Assembly: GCA_002401765.2 (NCBI GenBank)
Contig: NVTY02000057.1
Location: forward strand, 1-64,000
Direction of reading: 5' to 3'
Length of the DNA stretch: 64,000 nucleotides
Origin: Thiotrichaceae bacterium
GTDB taxonomy: Bacteria; Pseudomonadota; Gammaproteobacteria; SZUA-140
Under the pieces are notes generated by a model. The model saw only the letters and a program-made list of their open reading frames with translations, made no database searches and was not told the DNA's origin. The translations under genes were made by a program, and so were the position numbers. Positions 15,799-26,655 of this stretch are shown one piece after another; position 1 is the first letter of the stretch, and each line of letters starts with the position of its first letter.

Positions 15799-16551
15799 AT
15801 GCGTGTTTTACATTTCATCGCCCCATTACTGATCGTCCTGTTAGCAGGCTGCTCAACCTTGCAAGAAAAAGATGACTCAGAACTGACTGCAAACGAACTC
15901 TACGAACGTGCCAAAAAAGCGCTTGATATAAAAGACTATGAGATAGCGATCACTCATTTCGACACCCTTGAGACACGCTTTCCATTTGGCATCTATGCTC
16001 AACACGCCCAACTCAACTCAGCCTACGCCTATTATAAATTCAATGAGTCAGCATCGGCAATCGCCAATGCCGATCGTTTTATTAAGACCTATCCACGCCA
16101 TGAACATGTCGACTACGCCTACTACCTGCGAGGCCTCGCCAAGTTTAATCAGGGTAAAGACAACCTTGACCGCATGTTTAACCTTGATGTGACTAAACGA
16201 GAATCTGGTTCGATTCAGGCATCATTCTTCTATTTCAAAGAAGTGGTCGAGCGCTTTCCAGACAGCCGCTATAGCCCAGACTCGCGCCAGCGCATGGTTC
16301 ACCTGCGCAACCTGCTAGCGCAAGCAGAACTGCATGTGGCGAGCTACTACCTCAGCCGCGAAGCCTTCACCGCCGCGGCCAATCGCGCTAAATACATCAT
16401 AGAGACCCTGCCGCGTACCCCTGCAATTCCGCAAGCACTCACCATCATGGCAACCGCTTATCAACAACTCGGCCTGCCATCACTTGCCAATGATGCGTTA
16501 CGCGTACGCCAAATTAATTTTCCAGACTACACCCCACCATCCGCGATGTAG
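15799..16551 (+). CDS. bamD: Outer membrane assembly lipoprotein BamD
   Basis: 250 residues, lipobox L-L-A-G-C at about residue 18, followed by five TPR units: A-N-E-L-Y-E-R-A-K, F-P-F-G-I-Y-A-Q-H-A-Q-L, Y-A-Y-Y-K-F-N-E, D-Y-A-Y-Y-L-R-G-L-A and F-P-D-S-R-Y-S-P-D-S-R-Q-R-M. BamD is the essential lipoprotein partner of BamA in beta-barrel insertion. BamA is encoded at 27193-29475. The length is normal for the family. Confidence 0.95.
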   Translation: MRVLHFIAPLLIVLLAGCSTLQEKDDSELTANELYERAKKALDIKDYEIAITHFDTLETRFPFGIYAQHAQLNSAYAYYKFNESASAIANADRFIKTYPRHEHVDYAYYLRGLAKFNQGKDNLDRMFNLDVTKRESGSIQASFFYFKEVVERFPDSRYSPDSRQRMVHLRNLLAQAELHVASYYLSREAFTAAANRAKYIIETLPRTPAIPQALTIMATAYQQLGLPSLANDALRVRQINFPDYTPPSAM

Positions 16552-16589
16552 CTAGTAAACGCTTTAATATCAATACGAGGAGTAAACAT

Positions 16590-17114
16590 ATGTGGGACTT
16601 CTTCGAAACAGTGCGCCACCGACATTCGGTGAGAAAGTACCAGGCCACCACACCGGTTGAAGCAGGCAAACTTCACGCGGTGCTTGAGATGGCCTGTGCC
16701 GCGCCTTCTGCTGGCGACCTACAGGCCTACCAGATCACCGTCATTCATGACCAGAGCACGCGCGAAGCACTGCAAAAAGCCGCCAATGGGCAGGCATTTA
16801 TTGCCGAAGCACCGGTCTGCCTGGTCTTCAGCGCAGACCCCGCACGCTCCGCCGGAAGTTTTGGTGAACGTGGCGCATCACTCTACGCCGTGCAAGATGC
16901 CACCATCGCCGCCACCTATGCACAGCTCGCAATTGTGGCGGCAGGAATGGGCTCAACCTGGGTGGGAGACTTTGATGACCAGGCCGTAAAAGCGCTACTC
17001 AATCACAATGATGAGCTGCAACCGATCGCGATCCTCAGTGTTGGCTATCCGGCAGAACTGCCAGAACCGACACCACGTCGCAACTTGGATGACGTGGTTA
17101 AGCACTTCCCATAA
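16590..17114 (+). CDS. Nitroreductase-family FMN oxidoreductase
   Basis: 174 residues, ATG preceded by CGAGGAG. It has R-H-R-H-S-V-R-K-Y near the N-terminus (FMN phosphate), A-P-S-A-G-D-L-Q-A-Y, and the C-terminal half motif G-M-G-S-T-W-V-G-D-F with L-S-V-G-Y-P-A-E. These are typical of short nitroreductase-like NAD(P)H:FMN enzymes. The physiological substrate is not evident. It follows bamD by 38 bp and may share its transcript. Confidence 0.82.
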   Translation: MWDFFETVRHRHSVRKYQATTPVEAGKLHAVLEMACAAPSAGDLQAYQITVIHDQSTREALQKAANGQAFIAEAPVCLVFSADPARSAGSFGERGASLYAVQDATIAATYAQLAIVAAGMGSTWVGDFDDQAVKALLNHNDELQPIAILSVGYPAELPEPTPRRNLDDVVKHFP

Positions 17115-17185
17115 AACAACCGGGGTCACAGCGCTGCCATTACCCCTATTTTGATTAACGCTTCACTGAAAAGCCAGGCCAATGC

Positions 17186-19229
<2,044 letters not shown>

Positions 19230-19258
19230 AATAACCCTCTATCACACCACTGTCACGC

Positions 19259-20134
19259 TTATTTAGCCGGGCAAACCTCAAGGATTCGATCACCCATATC
19301 CGCCGGTGATGCTGCAATCGAGACACCCGCATTTTTCAGCGCGTCAATCTTATCGCTCGCAGTACCCTTGCCACCAGAGATAATCGCACCAGCGTGGCCC
19401 ATGCGTTTGCCCACAGGTGCGGTCAGACCCGCAATATAAGAGACCACCGGTTTGGTGACATTTGATTTAATATATTCGGCAGCCTCTTCTTCAGCCGTGC
19501 CGCCGATTTCACCCACCATCATGATCGCTTTGGTTTGCTCATCCTGTTCGAATAATTCAAGGCAATCGATAAAGTTCATGCCGTGAATTGGGTCGCCACC
19601 AATACCCACACAGGTGCTTTGGCCCAGGCCGTTACCGGTGGTTTGATGTACCGCTTCGTAGGTTAGCGTCCCCGAACGCGAGACCACCCCGACCACGCCC
19701 GGTTGGTGGATCGCACCCGGCATGATGCCGATCTTGCATGCACCCGGCGTAATCACACCGGGGCAGTTAGGCCCGATCAGGCGCGCATCATAACTGGCGA
19801 GCTGCGCCTTCACTTTAATCATATCCTGCACCGGGATTCCTTCAGTGATGCAAACAATCACCTTGATACCAGCATCTGCCGCCTCAAGGATCGCATCCGC
19901 CGCAAAAGGGGCAGGCACGTAGATCATCGTCGCATCCGCACCGGTCTCTGCCACCGCATCATGCACGGTATTAAACACCGGCAAATCAAGATGCGTCTGC
20001 CGCCCCTTACCCGGCGTCACACCACCCACAAAATGGGTGCCATATTCAATCGCCTGCTGGGAGTGAAACGTCCCCTGCTTCCCTGTAAAACCCTGACATA
20101 TCACGCGTGTTTCTTGATCGATCAGAATCGACAT
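19259..20134 (-). CDS. sucD: Succinyl-CoA ligase alpha subunit SucD
   Basis: 291 residues, ATG preceded by GGGAGAGAG. It has the CoA-binding Rossmann region ([11 protein letters not shown]), G-G-V-T-P-G-K-G, and the phosphohistidine segment [12 protein letters not shown]. It is the TCA-cycle enzyme for substrate-level phosphorylation and needs the beta subunit SucC, normally encoded immediately upstream. Here the 527 bp upstream contain no sucC. Confidence 0.95.
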   Translation of the reverse strand: MSILIDQETRVICQGFTGKQGTFHSQQAIEYGTHFVGGVTPGKGRQTHLDLPVFNTVHDAVAETGADATMIYVPAPFAADAILEAADAGIKVIVCITEGIPVQDMIKVKAQLASYDARLIGPNCPGVITPGACKIGIMPGAIHQPGVVGVVSRSGTLTYEAVHQTTGNGLGQSTCVGIGGDPIHGMNFIDCLELFEQDEQTKAIMMVGEIGGTAEEEAAEYIKSNVTKPVVSYIAGLTAPVGKRMGHAGAIISGGKGTASDKIDALKNAGVSIAASPADMGDRILEVCPAK

Positions 20135-20661
20135 CTATCTCTCTCCCGGAAAATTAACCATTACCACCATACACATTAATCGACAGGCCATTGAATCGCT
20201 TGAGCCGTTACCAACGCCTAAAGCCGGTTCCCCACTAACTATACTCGTAGCGATAGTGTCCCAAATTTGCTCAAAAACTTAAAGTCATTTTTCCAGTACT
20301 AGCATCGTATTGCATCACCGAGAATCTAGTGGGAGAAGAAAATATTGTTGAAGGTCCAACGAATACGGCAACAGAAGGCTTTTCTTTTATACTAAAAGAA
20401 GCATCAGGTTACCTGATTAATATCGGCAGTAATAAAAAAAGGGGATACCAGGTATACAAACCCTACTTATGATTTTAACGATGAAATATTGGTGCTCGAG
20501 GCAAGCTATTTTGCATCTATTATTGAATAGTCGTTTAAGTACTAACGTTCAAACAATCTGATTTCACCCATCCAGTCAGTTTTGAAAGGAGGCTGAGAAA
20601 ACAGCCCCCTTTAGCGCCAACTACCAGCCCTCAAATATCTAACCCATGGTCTATCATTGAT
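20135..20661. other. Region upstream of sucD with an unidentified coding remnant
   Basis: No sucC. On the plus strand about 20284-20472 an open frame without a start codon reads with protein-like composition (I-T-E-N-L-V-G-E-E-N-I-V-E-G-P, then G-F-S-F-I-L-K-E-A-S-G-Y-L) and ends in TGA. It is probably a fragment of a lost gene. The sucD promoter should lie in 20150-20280. Confidence 0.3.
20585..20612 (-). terminator. Hairpin after the unknown lipoprotein gene
   Basis: AAAGGAGGCTG pairs with CAGCCCCCTTT across a six-base loop with one mismatch. It lies 50 bp past the stop codon of the minus-strand gene at 20662-21642, in terminator position. Confidence 0.4.
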
Positions 20662-21642
20662 TTACAGCTCAGCCCATAGACCATTATCGATCTGCTCGAA
20701 ATTACCGTCGCCATCAGTATCGATGCTGATTTGATATACAGTGGTCGACAACGAGACAAGCGTCACAACGCTACCATTGCTGCCAGCCGCGACCATGGTG
20801 CCGGGAAATGGATATTGGTTTGATCCAGTATAATGAAATGCTGTTGGTGTGGTGATATTGACATACCCATAGCTTGGGTGATAAAACCGACCCGCCATCG
20901 TGAGATCATCACCGCCCGCGCCCGCTGCTATAGTTAAAGTAAAGCTCTCCATCCAGAAGACTTCACTAGAACCACCTGCTTTCAACTTCATATTCATTGT
21001 GATAACAGAAGTCGTCGCACTGGGATTAAAAGAGAGCGTGCCATCCATCCAGACAGTATCACTACCTGATGTGACCGAAACCGATGTCATGGCCATCGTC
21101 ATACTGCTGAAGACACCGGCATTAAAGCTTCCCGATAGAGTGATACTACCGTTGATAATCTCTTCCGACTCACAGTAGCGATTAAACGTCATTGATCCGT
21201 TAAAATCACCCGTCTCATCATCGATGGCCATAGTAAAGGATGCGTTGCCACCACAGCTACCATCGAACGAATCGCTTTCAGTCACTACGGCCCCGGTAAA
21301 GAACTCATCACTATTAGCAGGCTCTATTTTATTGACGGCCGCTACCAAGGTTTTTGCAAGGATAAGTGCCCAGGGCTTGCCCAGTTCAGCATCAACTTCG
21401 TTGAGCCCAGTAAAAATAGTACCCATCCCCTGCCCCGATCCACCATTTTTATAAGAACGAGTACTAATCTGCTCACCATTGCCTGTCGTCAAGCTTGCTT
21501 GAGTGGTCAAACCCGTATAGGTCAATCCAGTAGTTCCAAGAGTAACACCGTCACCACCGCTACCACCACCACAGCCACTCAACGATATACAAAAAATAGC
21601 GCCATAAACAATTTTCTTACCTAAAATCATACCGTTTCTCAT
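20662..21642 (-). CDS. Unknown lipoprotein, beta-rich, with C-terminal Asp-rich motif
   Basis: 326 residues. The signal peptide ends in lipobox I-S-L-S-G-C (Cys24), followed by a Gly-rich tether (G-G-G-S-G-G-D-G). The body is dominated by Ser/Thr/Gly beta strands. Residues about 125-245 alternate strands such as D-S-F-D-G-S-C-G-G-N-A-S-F-T and S-I-T-L-S-G-S-F-N. Near the end I-D-T-D-G-D-G-N-F-E-Q-I-D resembles a calcium-binding loop. No family is recognised. Surface or periplasmic location is likely. A candidate operator lies just upstream (21683-21706). Confidence 0.7.
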   Translation of the reverse strand: MRNGMILGKKIVYGAIFCISLSGCGGGSGGDGVTLGTTGLTYTGLTTQASLTTGNGEQISTRSYKNGGSGQGMGTIFTGLNEVDAELGKPWALILAKTLVAAVNKIEPANSDEFFTGAVVTESDSFDGSCGGNASFTMAIDDETGDFNGSMTFNRYCESEEIINGSITLSGSFNAGVFSSMTMAMTSVSVTSGSDTVWMDGTLSFNPSATTSVITMNMKLKAGGSSEVFWMESFTLTIAAGAGGDDLTMAGRFYHPSYGYVNITTPTAFHYTGSNQYPFPGTMVAAGSNGSVVTLVSLSTTVYQISIDTDGDGNFEQIDNGLWAEL

Positions 21643-21682
21643 ATGTTATTTTTTTATTGAACTTGCCCAGACAGCAACTATA

Positions 21683-21706
21683 GTACAGAAATATGACATT
21701 CTGTAC
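21683..21706. promoter_or_regulatory. Perfect inverted repeat overlapping a likely promoter
   Basis: GTACAGAA, eight bases, TTCTGTAC: perfect 8-bp arms, two helical half-sites one turn apart. It lies 40 bp upstream of the lipoprotein start. On the minus strand it overlaps a TATAGT hexamer, so it is placed like a repressor operator. The regulator is unknown. Confidence 0.45.
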
Positions 21707-22137
21707 CTAGGACATTTACTATGCCTCAAAAAACAATCAAAAATTAGAATATTAGCACGTACAGATTATTCGGGTATTACTATCTATGTGTAGCCAACCT
21801 ATTTACCACAAACAAGTGACCCATAACACACTCTCGGCTTTCGGTGCCGAATATCTACAACTGAAATGCAGGGATGTAGCTTAGTCCGAAAAGGGGTTGG
21901 GTAGAGACATTTTCAAAAGAAAAATAGAAATGATGGCTTCACGGTAGGCACGTGCCTATCAACCTGGTCACCCACGAATTAATGAAAGCATGAATCGATA
22001 TGCTTTCTGAGTAAGAATAAAATATAAATCATAATTCCCCCTAATACCTACAGGTAATTAGGGGGAATTTCGCTCTGGCCCGGGGCACCCCGGGCGCCAT
22101 TAGTTAATGCTTTAAAAGCACCCTAACAGCAATGCAA
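21707..22137. other. Intergenic region with two strong hairpins next to csp
   Basis: No gene. TAGGCACGTGCCTA (21945-21958) is a perfect 14-bp palindrome. AATTCCCCCTAAT (22034-22046) pairs with 22057-22069, and GCCCGGGG-CA-CCCCGGGC (22078-22095) forms a second hairpin. The last two lie just past the cold-shock gene stop and probably end its transcript. Confidence 0.5.
22078..22095 (-). terminator. Probable terminator of the cold-shock gene
   Basis: Perfect 8-bp GC arms with a two-base loop, 43 bp downstream of the csp stop. A second 13-bp hairpin and AT-rich sequence follow on the minus strand. Confidence 0.5.
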
Positions 22138-22344
22138 TTAGACCGGCACAACCTTATTAGCACACGGCCCTTTCTGGCCTTCGCCTACTTCGTATTCTAC
22201 TTTCTGACCATCATTAAGCGTGGCATAACCGCCACCAGCCTGAATTTCAGAATGATGAACAAAAAGGTCCTTTCCGCCGTCTTCTGGCGTAATGAAACCA
22301 AAACCTTTATCTGCATTAAACCACTTTACTGTACCTGTACTCAT
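22138..22344 (-). CDS. CspA-family cold-shock protein
   Basis: 68 residues covering one cold-shock domain. It has [15 protein letters not shown] (RNP-1) and D-L-F-V-H-H-S-E-I (RNP-2), and ends Q-K-G-P-C-A-N-K-V. It binds single-stranded RNA and DNA and acts as an RNA chaperone. The paralogue (CspA, CspC, CspD and so on) cannot be fixed from one copy. The upstream leader is short (about 50 bp) because another small gene precedes it. Confidence 0.93.
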   Translation of the reverse strand: MSTGTVKWFNADKGFGFITPEDGGKDLFVHHSEIQAGGGYATLNDGQKVEYEVGEGQKGPCANKVVPV

Positions 22345-22395
22345 GCTATGCCTTCCTTAATGTGTTGTTAAAAATTATTGGCTTCAATTGCCTTA

Positions 22396-22566
22396 CTAGG
22401 TGTCGCTGTTTGTTGCTGCCTTATCATCGCTGGCTGATATCGGCTGATCGTTCTGCTGCTGACTTTCGCCCGCCGCAGCTGCTTTTAGCAGGCGCTTCTC
22501 TTCCTTCTTCTTCTTTTTAGCGATCTCTTTTTGACGCTTTTCAAAAGCATAATTGGGCTTAGCCAC
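22396..22566 (-). CDS. Small basic conserved protein (56 residues), GTG start
   Basis: GTG at 22566 with AGAAGAG upstream and TAG at 22396-22398. The sequence opens A-K-P-N-Y-A-F-E-K-R-Q-K-E, followed by a lysine-rich helix (I-A-K-K-K-K-K-E-E-K-R), then an Ala/Gln/Ser/Asp-rich tail. I recall small proteins beginning (M)AKPNYxFEKRQ(K/R)E in many beta- and gammaproteobacteria, with no known role. It lies 51 bp upstream of the cold-shock gene on the same strand, so co-transcription is likely. The charge suggests nucleic-acid or ribosome binding (inference). Confidence 0.65.
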   Translation of the reverse strand: MAKPNYAFEKRQKEIAKKKKKEEKRLLKAAAAGESQQQNDQPISASDDKAATNSDT

Positions 22567-22770
22567 GCGGATTCTCTTCTATCTAGGATTAAAGCCACAG
22601 AATATCAATAAACTGAGGATATATCACCGTTTATGTTGAGCCATCTCAATTTATACTGAATTAAAGCGGTGCAAACGGGCAATGCGAGCCCGAAATCATT
22701 CCAAATAGACCTTAATTCCAGCTCGATTCTTGATTCCCTCCCAATATTAAGTATTGCGTTGAGTTAACCA

Positions 22771-22935
22771 GTTAATCGTTGATCATCGCCAACACCGCCT
22801 TCGCAACCAGCGCTGATGACGCAGGATTCTGGCCGGTGATCAAATGACCATCCGTTACCACATATGGCTGCCAATCATCGGCCTTTGAATACGCCCCCCC
22901 TTTCACCTTTAGCTCATCCTCCAGCATAAGTTGAT
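22771..22935 (-). pseudogene. C-terminal remnant of a DJ-1/PfpI-family protein
   Basis: The minus strand reads E-D-E-L-K-V-K-G-G-A-Y-S-K, then D-D-W-Q-P-Y-V-V-T-D-G-H-L-I-T-G-Q-N-P-A-S-S and stops at TAA. L-I-T-G-Q-N-P-x-S is the C-terminal signature of DJ-1/PfpI (Hsp31, YhbO-like) deglycase/chaperone family members. The N-terminal two thirds, including the nucleophilic Cys, are missing. Upstream (about 22930-23020) another short frame (A-I-A-L-E-D-S-N-G-I-E-M-Q-L-E-N-N) looks like debris of a different gene. Confidence 0.6.
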
Positions 22936-23112
22936 GTCAGCGCTATAGCTGCCAAATAAGTTGTTTTCCAACTGCATTTCAATACCGTTGCTATCTTCAA
23001 GTGCAATGGCGTATTAAGTACCGACTAACAATAAGATGGATATCGCGAATGCATCACCCGAGGAGACGCTCAGGTTTCAGCAATCAACACCATCATAGCA
23101 ACAGACGGGCGC

Positions 23113-24276
23113 TCAGCTTTTTACTGAGCCTTGCCCCATACTGCACGCACGCTCAACCACTGATAGCACGGCATCTGCTGCATTTTCACTGGCATTTTGC
23201 CTAAGCTCATGGTGCATGGCCAGAAACTGTTGCTGTAACTCAGCCACCTTTTCAGGGGCGTCCAAGTAAGCCAGTAGCGCGCTGGAAAGGCTTTCAGCTG
23301 TGACATCGTCTTGAATAATCTCGGGGATCACACGCTTTCCTAGCAATAGATTAGGCAACGAATAATTATCAACCTTCAATAACTGCATCGCCAGCCAATA
23401 AGAAAAAGGCTTGAGGCGATAGGCAACTACCATCGGTTTTTTTAGTAACATCCCTTCCAGGGTTGCCGTGCCACTAGCAAGTAACACCGCATCGGCGGCG
23501 GCCATCGCCTCACGTGACTGACCATCAAGGATGGTGACAGGCAGATGTGGTGCCTTTGCTTGCAACGCTTGCTCAAATATCTCACGTGTTTCGCTGTTGG
23601 CAAAAGGCGCTACAAAGTGAAGGCCCGGTCGTTGCTCGATGCACTGCGCCGCAGCCTCTACAAAATACTCAGAGAGGCGGGATACCTCGCCCACTCGGCT
23701 CCCCGGCAGCAGCGCAATAATCTGCTTATCCTGCGGTAGCCCCAGCGCATGACGTGCCGCAACACTATCCGTCTCTAGCGGAATCATATCTGCCAATGGA
23801 TGTCCCACAAACTTAACCGGCACATCATGTTCTTCGTAAAATTTGGCTTCAAATGGAAATAAGGTGATCATCAAATCAATGGCACGTGCAATTTTTGGTA
23901 GGCGATACTGACGCCACGCCCAGACCGATGGGCTCACGTAATGCACCGTCGGAATATGCTGCTTGCGCAGGCGAGTCTCAAGCCCAATGTTAAAATCGGG
24001 TGCATCAATGCCAATGAAAACATCCGGTGGATCATTCAGCAGTTTGCGCGCAAGCCCCGCACGAATTGAGCGCAGCTCCATGTACTTGCCGATACCAATC
24101 AAGCCCATTACCGCCAGCTTTTCAGATGGGTAAAGTGCATCGCAGCCCTGCGCGATCATCTTCGGACCGGCGATCCCTTCAAAGCGAGCCTCGGGTACAC
24201 GGCGTTTAATCGCCTGCATCAATTCAGCGCCAAGCAGGTCTCCTGATGCCTCTCCTGCAACAATCCCAATACGCAC
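23113..24276 (-). CDS. lpxB: Lipid-A-disaccharide synthase
   Basis: 387 residues, GT19 family. It has G-E-A-S-G-D-L-L-G-A at the N-terminus, G-I-D-A-P-D-F-N, Y-V-S-P-S-V-W-A-W-R, L-L-P-G-S-R-V-G-E-V and A-S-G-T-A-T-L-E near the UDP site. It condenses UDP-2,3-diacylglucosamine with lipid X to give the lipid A disaccharide, at the inner face of the inner membrane. It is the last gene of the long envelope cluster. Confidence 0.96.
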   Translation of the reverse strand: MRIGIVAGEASGDLLGAELMQAIKRRVPEARFEGIAGPKMIAQGCDALYPSEKLAVMGLIGIGKYMELRSIRAGLARKLLNDPPDVFIGIDAPDFNIGLETRLRKQHIPTVHYVSPSVWAWRQYRLPKIARAIDLMITLFPFEAKFYEEHDVPVKFVGHPLADMIPLETDSVAARHALGLPQDKQIIALLPGSRVGEVSRLSEYFVEAAAQCIEQRPGLHFVAPFANSETREIFEQALQAKAPHLPVTILDGQSREAMAAADAVLLASGTATLEGMLLKKPMVVAYRLKPFSYWLAMQLLKVDNYSLPNLLLGKRVIPEIIQDDVTAESLSSALLAYLDAPEKVAELQQQFLAMHHELRQNASENAADAVLSVVERACSMGQGSVKS

Positions 24277-24306
24277 GATGATGATTTCTCAGATAACGTA
24301 AAATGA

Positions 24307-25077
24307 TTAACGAACAATGCCACGTTGTGACTTGTCGATAAAGTCAGCCAACACAGCAATTTCGTCAGAAGCAGGGTTAAGGTCTCGCATCTGCTGCGAT
24401 GCTTGCTCAGTGGTAATACCTGCCTTATAGATTAATTTATAAGCACGGCGTAGATCACGAATCGTCTCGCTACTAAAGCCACGGCGTTTCAGCCCTTCTA
24501 TATTAAGCCCGTACGGTTTGGCCATGTGGCCCGAGGCCAGTACATAAGGCGGCACATCCTTTGGCAACACACTGCCCATCGCGGTAAATGCATAAGTGCC
24601 AATCACACAAAACTGATGCACTAAAGTATAACCACCTAAAATGGCGAAATTTTCGATCGTGACATGCCCCGCTAGGGCCACATTATTGGCCAGGATCGTA
24701 TTGTCTTTGACGATGCAGTCGTGGGCAATATGGACGTACGCCATGATCAAATTATCGTTTCCAATTGAGGTCACACCGCGGTCTTGAGCCGTCCCTCGAT
24801 TGAGCGTGCATCCCTCTCGAATCACGTTGTTGTTGCCAATGTCAAGGCACGTCACTTCGCCCTGATATTTCTTATCTTGCGGATCTTCACCCACTGAGGA
24901 AAATTGGAAAATCTGATTATTTTCACCAATGGTCGTCGGCCCCTTAACCACCACATGCGAACCGATGACACTACCGCAGCCGATCTCAACACCCGCCCCG
25001 ATAGTTGAAAAAGGCCCCACCGTCACATCATCAGCGAGACGTGCAGCAGGGTCAATAATTGCAGAACTATGAATCAT
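24307..25077 (-). CDS. lpxA: UDP-N-acetylglucosamine acyltransferase
   Basis: 256 residues, left-handed beta-helix built of hexapeptide repeats (I-x-x-x-x-x pattern) over residues 1-185, then a C-terminal helical part. The catalytic His is in A-Y-V-H-I-A-H-D-C (H119), and the substrate loop is I-R-E-G-C-T-L-N-R-G-T. It catalyses the first step of lipid A synthesis, using hydroxyacyl-ACP. It is flanked by fabZ and lpxB in the standard order. Confidence 0.96.
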   Translation of the reverse strand: MIHSSAIIDPAARLADDVTVGPFSTIGAGVEIGCGSVIGSHVVVKGPTTIGENNQIFQFSSVGEDPQDKKYQGEVTCLDIGNNNVIREGCTLNRGTAQDRGVTSIGNDNLIMAYVHIAHDCIVKDNTILANNVALAGHVTIENFAILGGYTLVHQFCVIGTYAFTAMGSVLPKDVPPYVLASGHMAKPYGLNIEGLKRRGFSSETIRDLRRAYKLIYKAGITTEQASQQMRDLNPASDEIAVLADFIDKSQRGIVR

Positions 25078-25105
25078 AAATTTTCTTTATTTACACACAC
25101 TTTCA

Positions 25106-25579
25106 TTATGCAGATTGCACCGAACAGAGAATTTCAGCACTCGCTACCACCTTATCACCAACGAATGCTTTGGCATCAAACTTCCAGATACTGCGTTTGT
25201 TACGAATAAGATCTGTCTTCAATACTAATTGATCACCCGGTTCAACAGGCTGTTTAAAACGCGCGTTATCAATACCGACTAAATAATAGAGCGTTTCACC
25301 GTCAGGCTCATCGCTCATACTTTTTGCGGTTAAGATAGCCGTTGCCTGGGCCAATGCCTCAAGAATCAACACCCCCGGCATCACGGGCTTGATCGGAAAA
25401 TGACCGGGAAAAAAAGGCTCATTGATCGTCACATTTTTCAGAGCCGAAAGCGACTCACCCGGTACACAGCTAATCACTTTATCTACCAGCAAGAAAGGGT
25501 AACGGTGCGGCAAATGCTGCATCACTTGATGGATATCCATTGCGCCCACATCGACCAGCCCTTCCTTCTCCTGCATCAT
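25106..25579 (-). CDS. fabZ: 3-hydroxyacyl-ACP dehydratase FabZ
   Basis: 157 residues, hot-dog fold. L-P-H-R-Y-P-F-L-L-V-D starts the core; catalytic His60 lies in F-F-P-G-H-F-P and Glu74 in L-I-L-E-A-L-A-Q. It dehydrates 3-hydroxyacyl-ACP and competes with LpxA/LpxD for the same C14-type substrate, which balances phospholipid against lipid A. The first 13 residues precede the conserved M-D-I-H-Q start, so an ATG at residue 14 is a possible alternative. Confidence 0.95.
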   Translation of the reverse strand: MMQEKEGLVDVGAMDIHQVMQHLPHRYPFLLVDKVISCVPGESLSALKNVTINEPFFPGHFPIKPVMPGVLILEALAQATAILTAKSMSDEPDGETLYYLVGIDNARFKQPVEPGDQLVLKTDLIRNKRSIWKFDAKAFVGDKVVASAEILCSVQSA

Positions 25580-25602
25580 CTCTTCTACTCTACCCTTTGC
25601 CT

Positions 25603-26634
25603 TCAGACATCATTAGATAATTTGTGAACCATTTTTTCAAGCGTTTTGATACGACGCGCCATCTCATCCAACTGCTTCATCCGCACAAAATTCTTACGCC
25701 AGCGCGCATTCAATTCGATTGGTGTACCTGATGAATAAAAACCCGCTTTATCAATCGACTGGCTGACAAACGTCTTGGCGCTAACGTGCACCCCATCGGC
25801 AATCGTCAAATGGCCAACGATGCCCACATGACCGCCAATCGCACATCGCTTTCCAATATGCGTGCTCCCCGCAACACCGGTACAGCCGGCTATCGCCGTC
25901 TGCTCGCCAATATGAACATTGTGGGCGATCTGTACCTGATTATCCAGTATAACCCCATTTCCGATGATCGTATCACTCAACGCACCACGATCAATGGTGG
26001 TATTGGCCCCCACCTCAACATCATCGCCCAGTATCACGCCACCTACTTGCGGGATTTTAACCCACTTCCCCTGGTCATTGGCATAACCAAAGCCATCACT
26101 GCCGATGACCACCCCCGGTTGAATCACACAACGCTCACCCAATGAGGCGTGACCATGAATCGTCACGTTCGCTAATAAACGGCAATCGCGGCCAATCGTA
26201 ATATCACGATCAAGGATACAACCTGCACCAATCTGCGCATTGGCACCCACCACCACCTCAGGCCCTATTACGCACAGCGCATCCACCCATGCCGCAGCAT
26301 CAATCTGCGCGGTGGGATCTACCACCGCCGCGGGGTGAACACCACCTTCATGACGTCTTTCAGGGTAAAACAGCTGTGCTGCACGCGCATAGGTCAGGTA
26401 AGGGTCTTTCGCAATCAGTACATTTCCAGCGTAGGCACGACGGTTTTGGTCTGCCATCACCACCACCGATGCTTGTGTGGCCGCCAGATCAGCGCGGTAT
26501 TTTGAACTCACCAAAAAACTCAAGTCGCCGCTGGTCGCATCCACCAACGTTGCGACGCCGGATATCAGGCAGCTAGCATCGCCGTCAAATTCACAGCCAA
26601 GGTGAGATGCCAATTGCGCCAGTGTTAATCCCAA
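25603..26634 (-). CDS. lpxD: UDP-3-O-acylglucosamine N-acyltransferase
   Basis: 343 residues. An N-terminal uridine-binding domain (1-100) is followed by hexapeptide beta-helix (110-290), including G-S-D-G-F-G-Y-A and the catalytic His region N-V-H-I-G-E. A C-terminal helix ([10 protein letters not shown]) completes it. The start is TTG 26634, with AGGAG eight bases upstream; the in-between ATG is out of frame. It is the third acylation-branch enzyme of lipid A synthesis. Confidence 0.95.
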   Translation of the reverse strand: MGLTLAQLASHLGCEFDGDASCLISGVATLVDATSGDLSFLVSSKYRADLAATQASVVVMADQNRRAYAGNVLIAKDPYLTYARAAQLFYPERRHEGGVHPAAVVDPTAQIDAAAWVDALCVIGPEVVVGANAQIGAGCILDRDITIGRDCRLLANVTIHGHASLGERCVIQPGVVIGSDGFGYANDQGKWVKIPQVGGVILGDDVEVGANTTIDRGALSDTIIGNGVILDNQVQIAHNVHIGEQTAIAGCTGVAGSTHIGKRCAIGGHVGIVGHLTIADGVHVSAKTFVSQSIDKAGFYSSGTPIELNARWRKNFVRMKQLDEMARRIKTLEKMVHKLSNDV

Positions 26635-26655
26635 GTGGACATCTCCTTTTACGCT

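Noticed and set aside
23111-23129. GCTCAG/CTGAGC hairpin at the lpxB end
   Set aside because: It overlaps the lpxB stop codon and has a weak six-bp stem, so terminator function cannot be supported.
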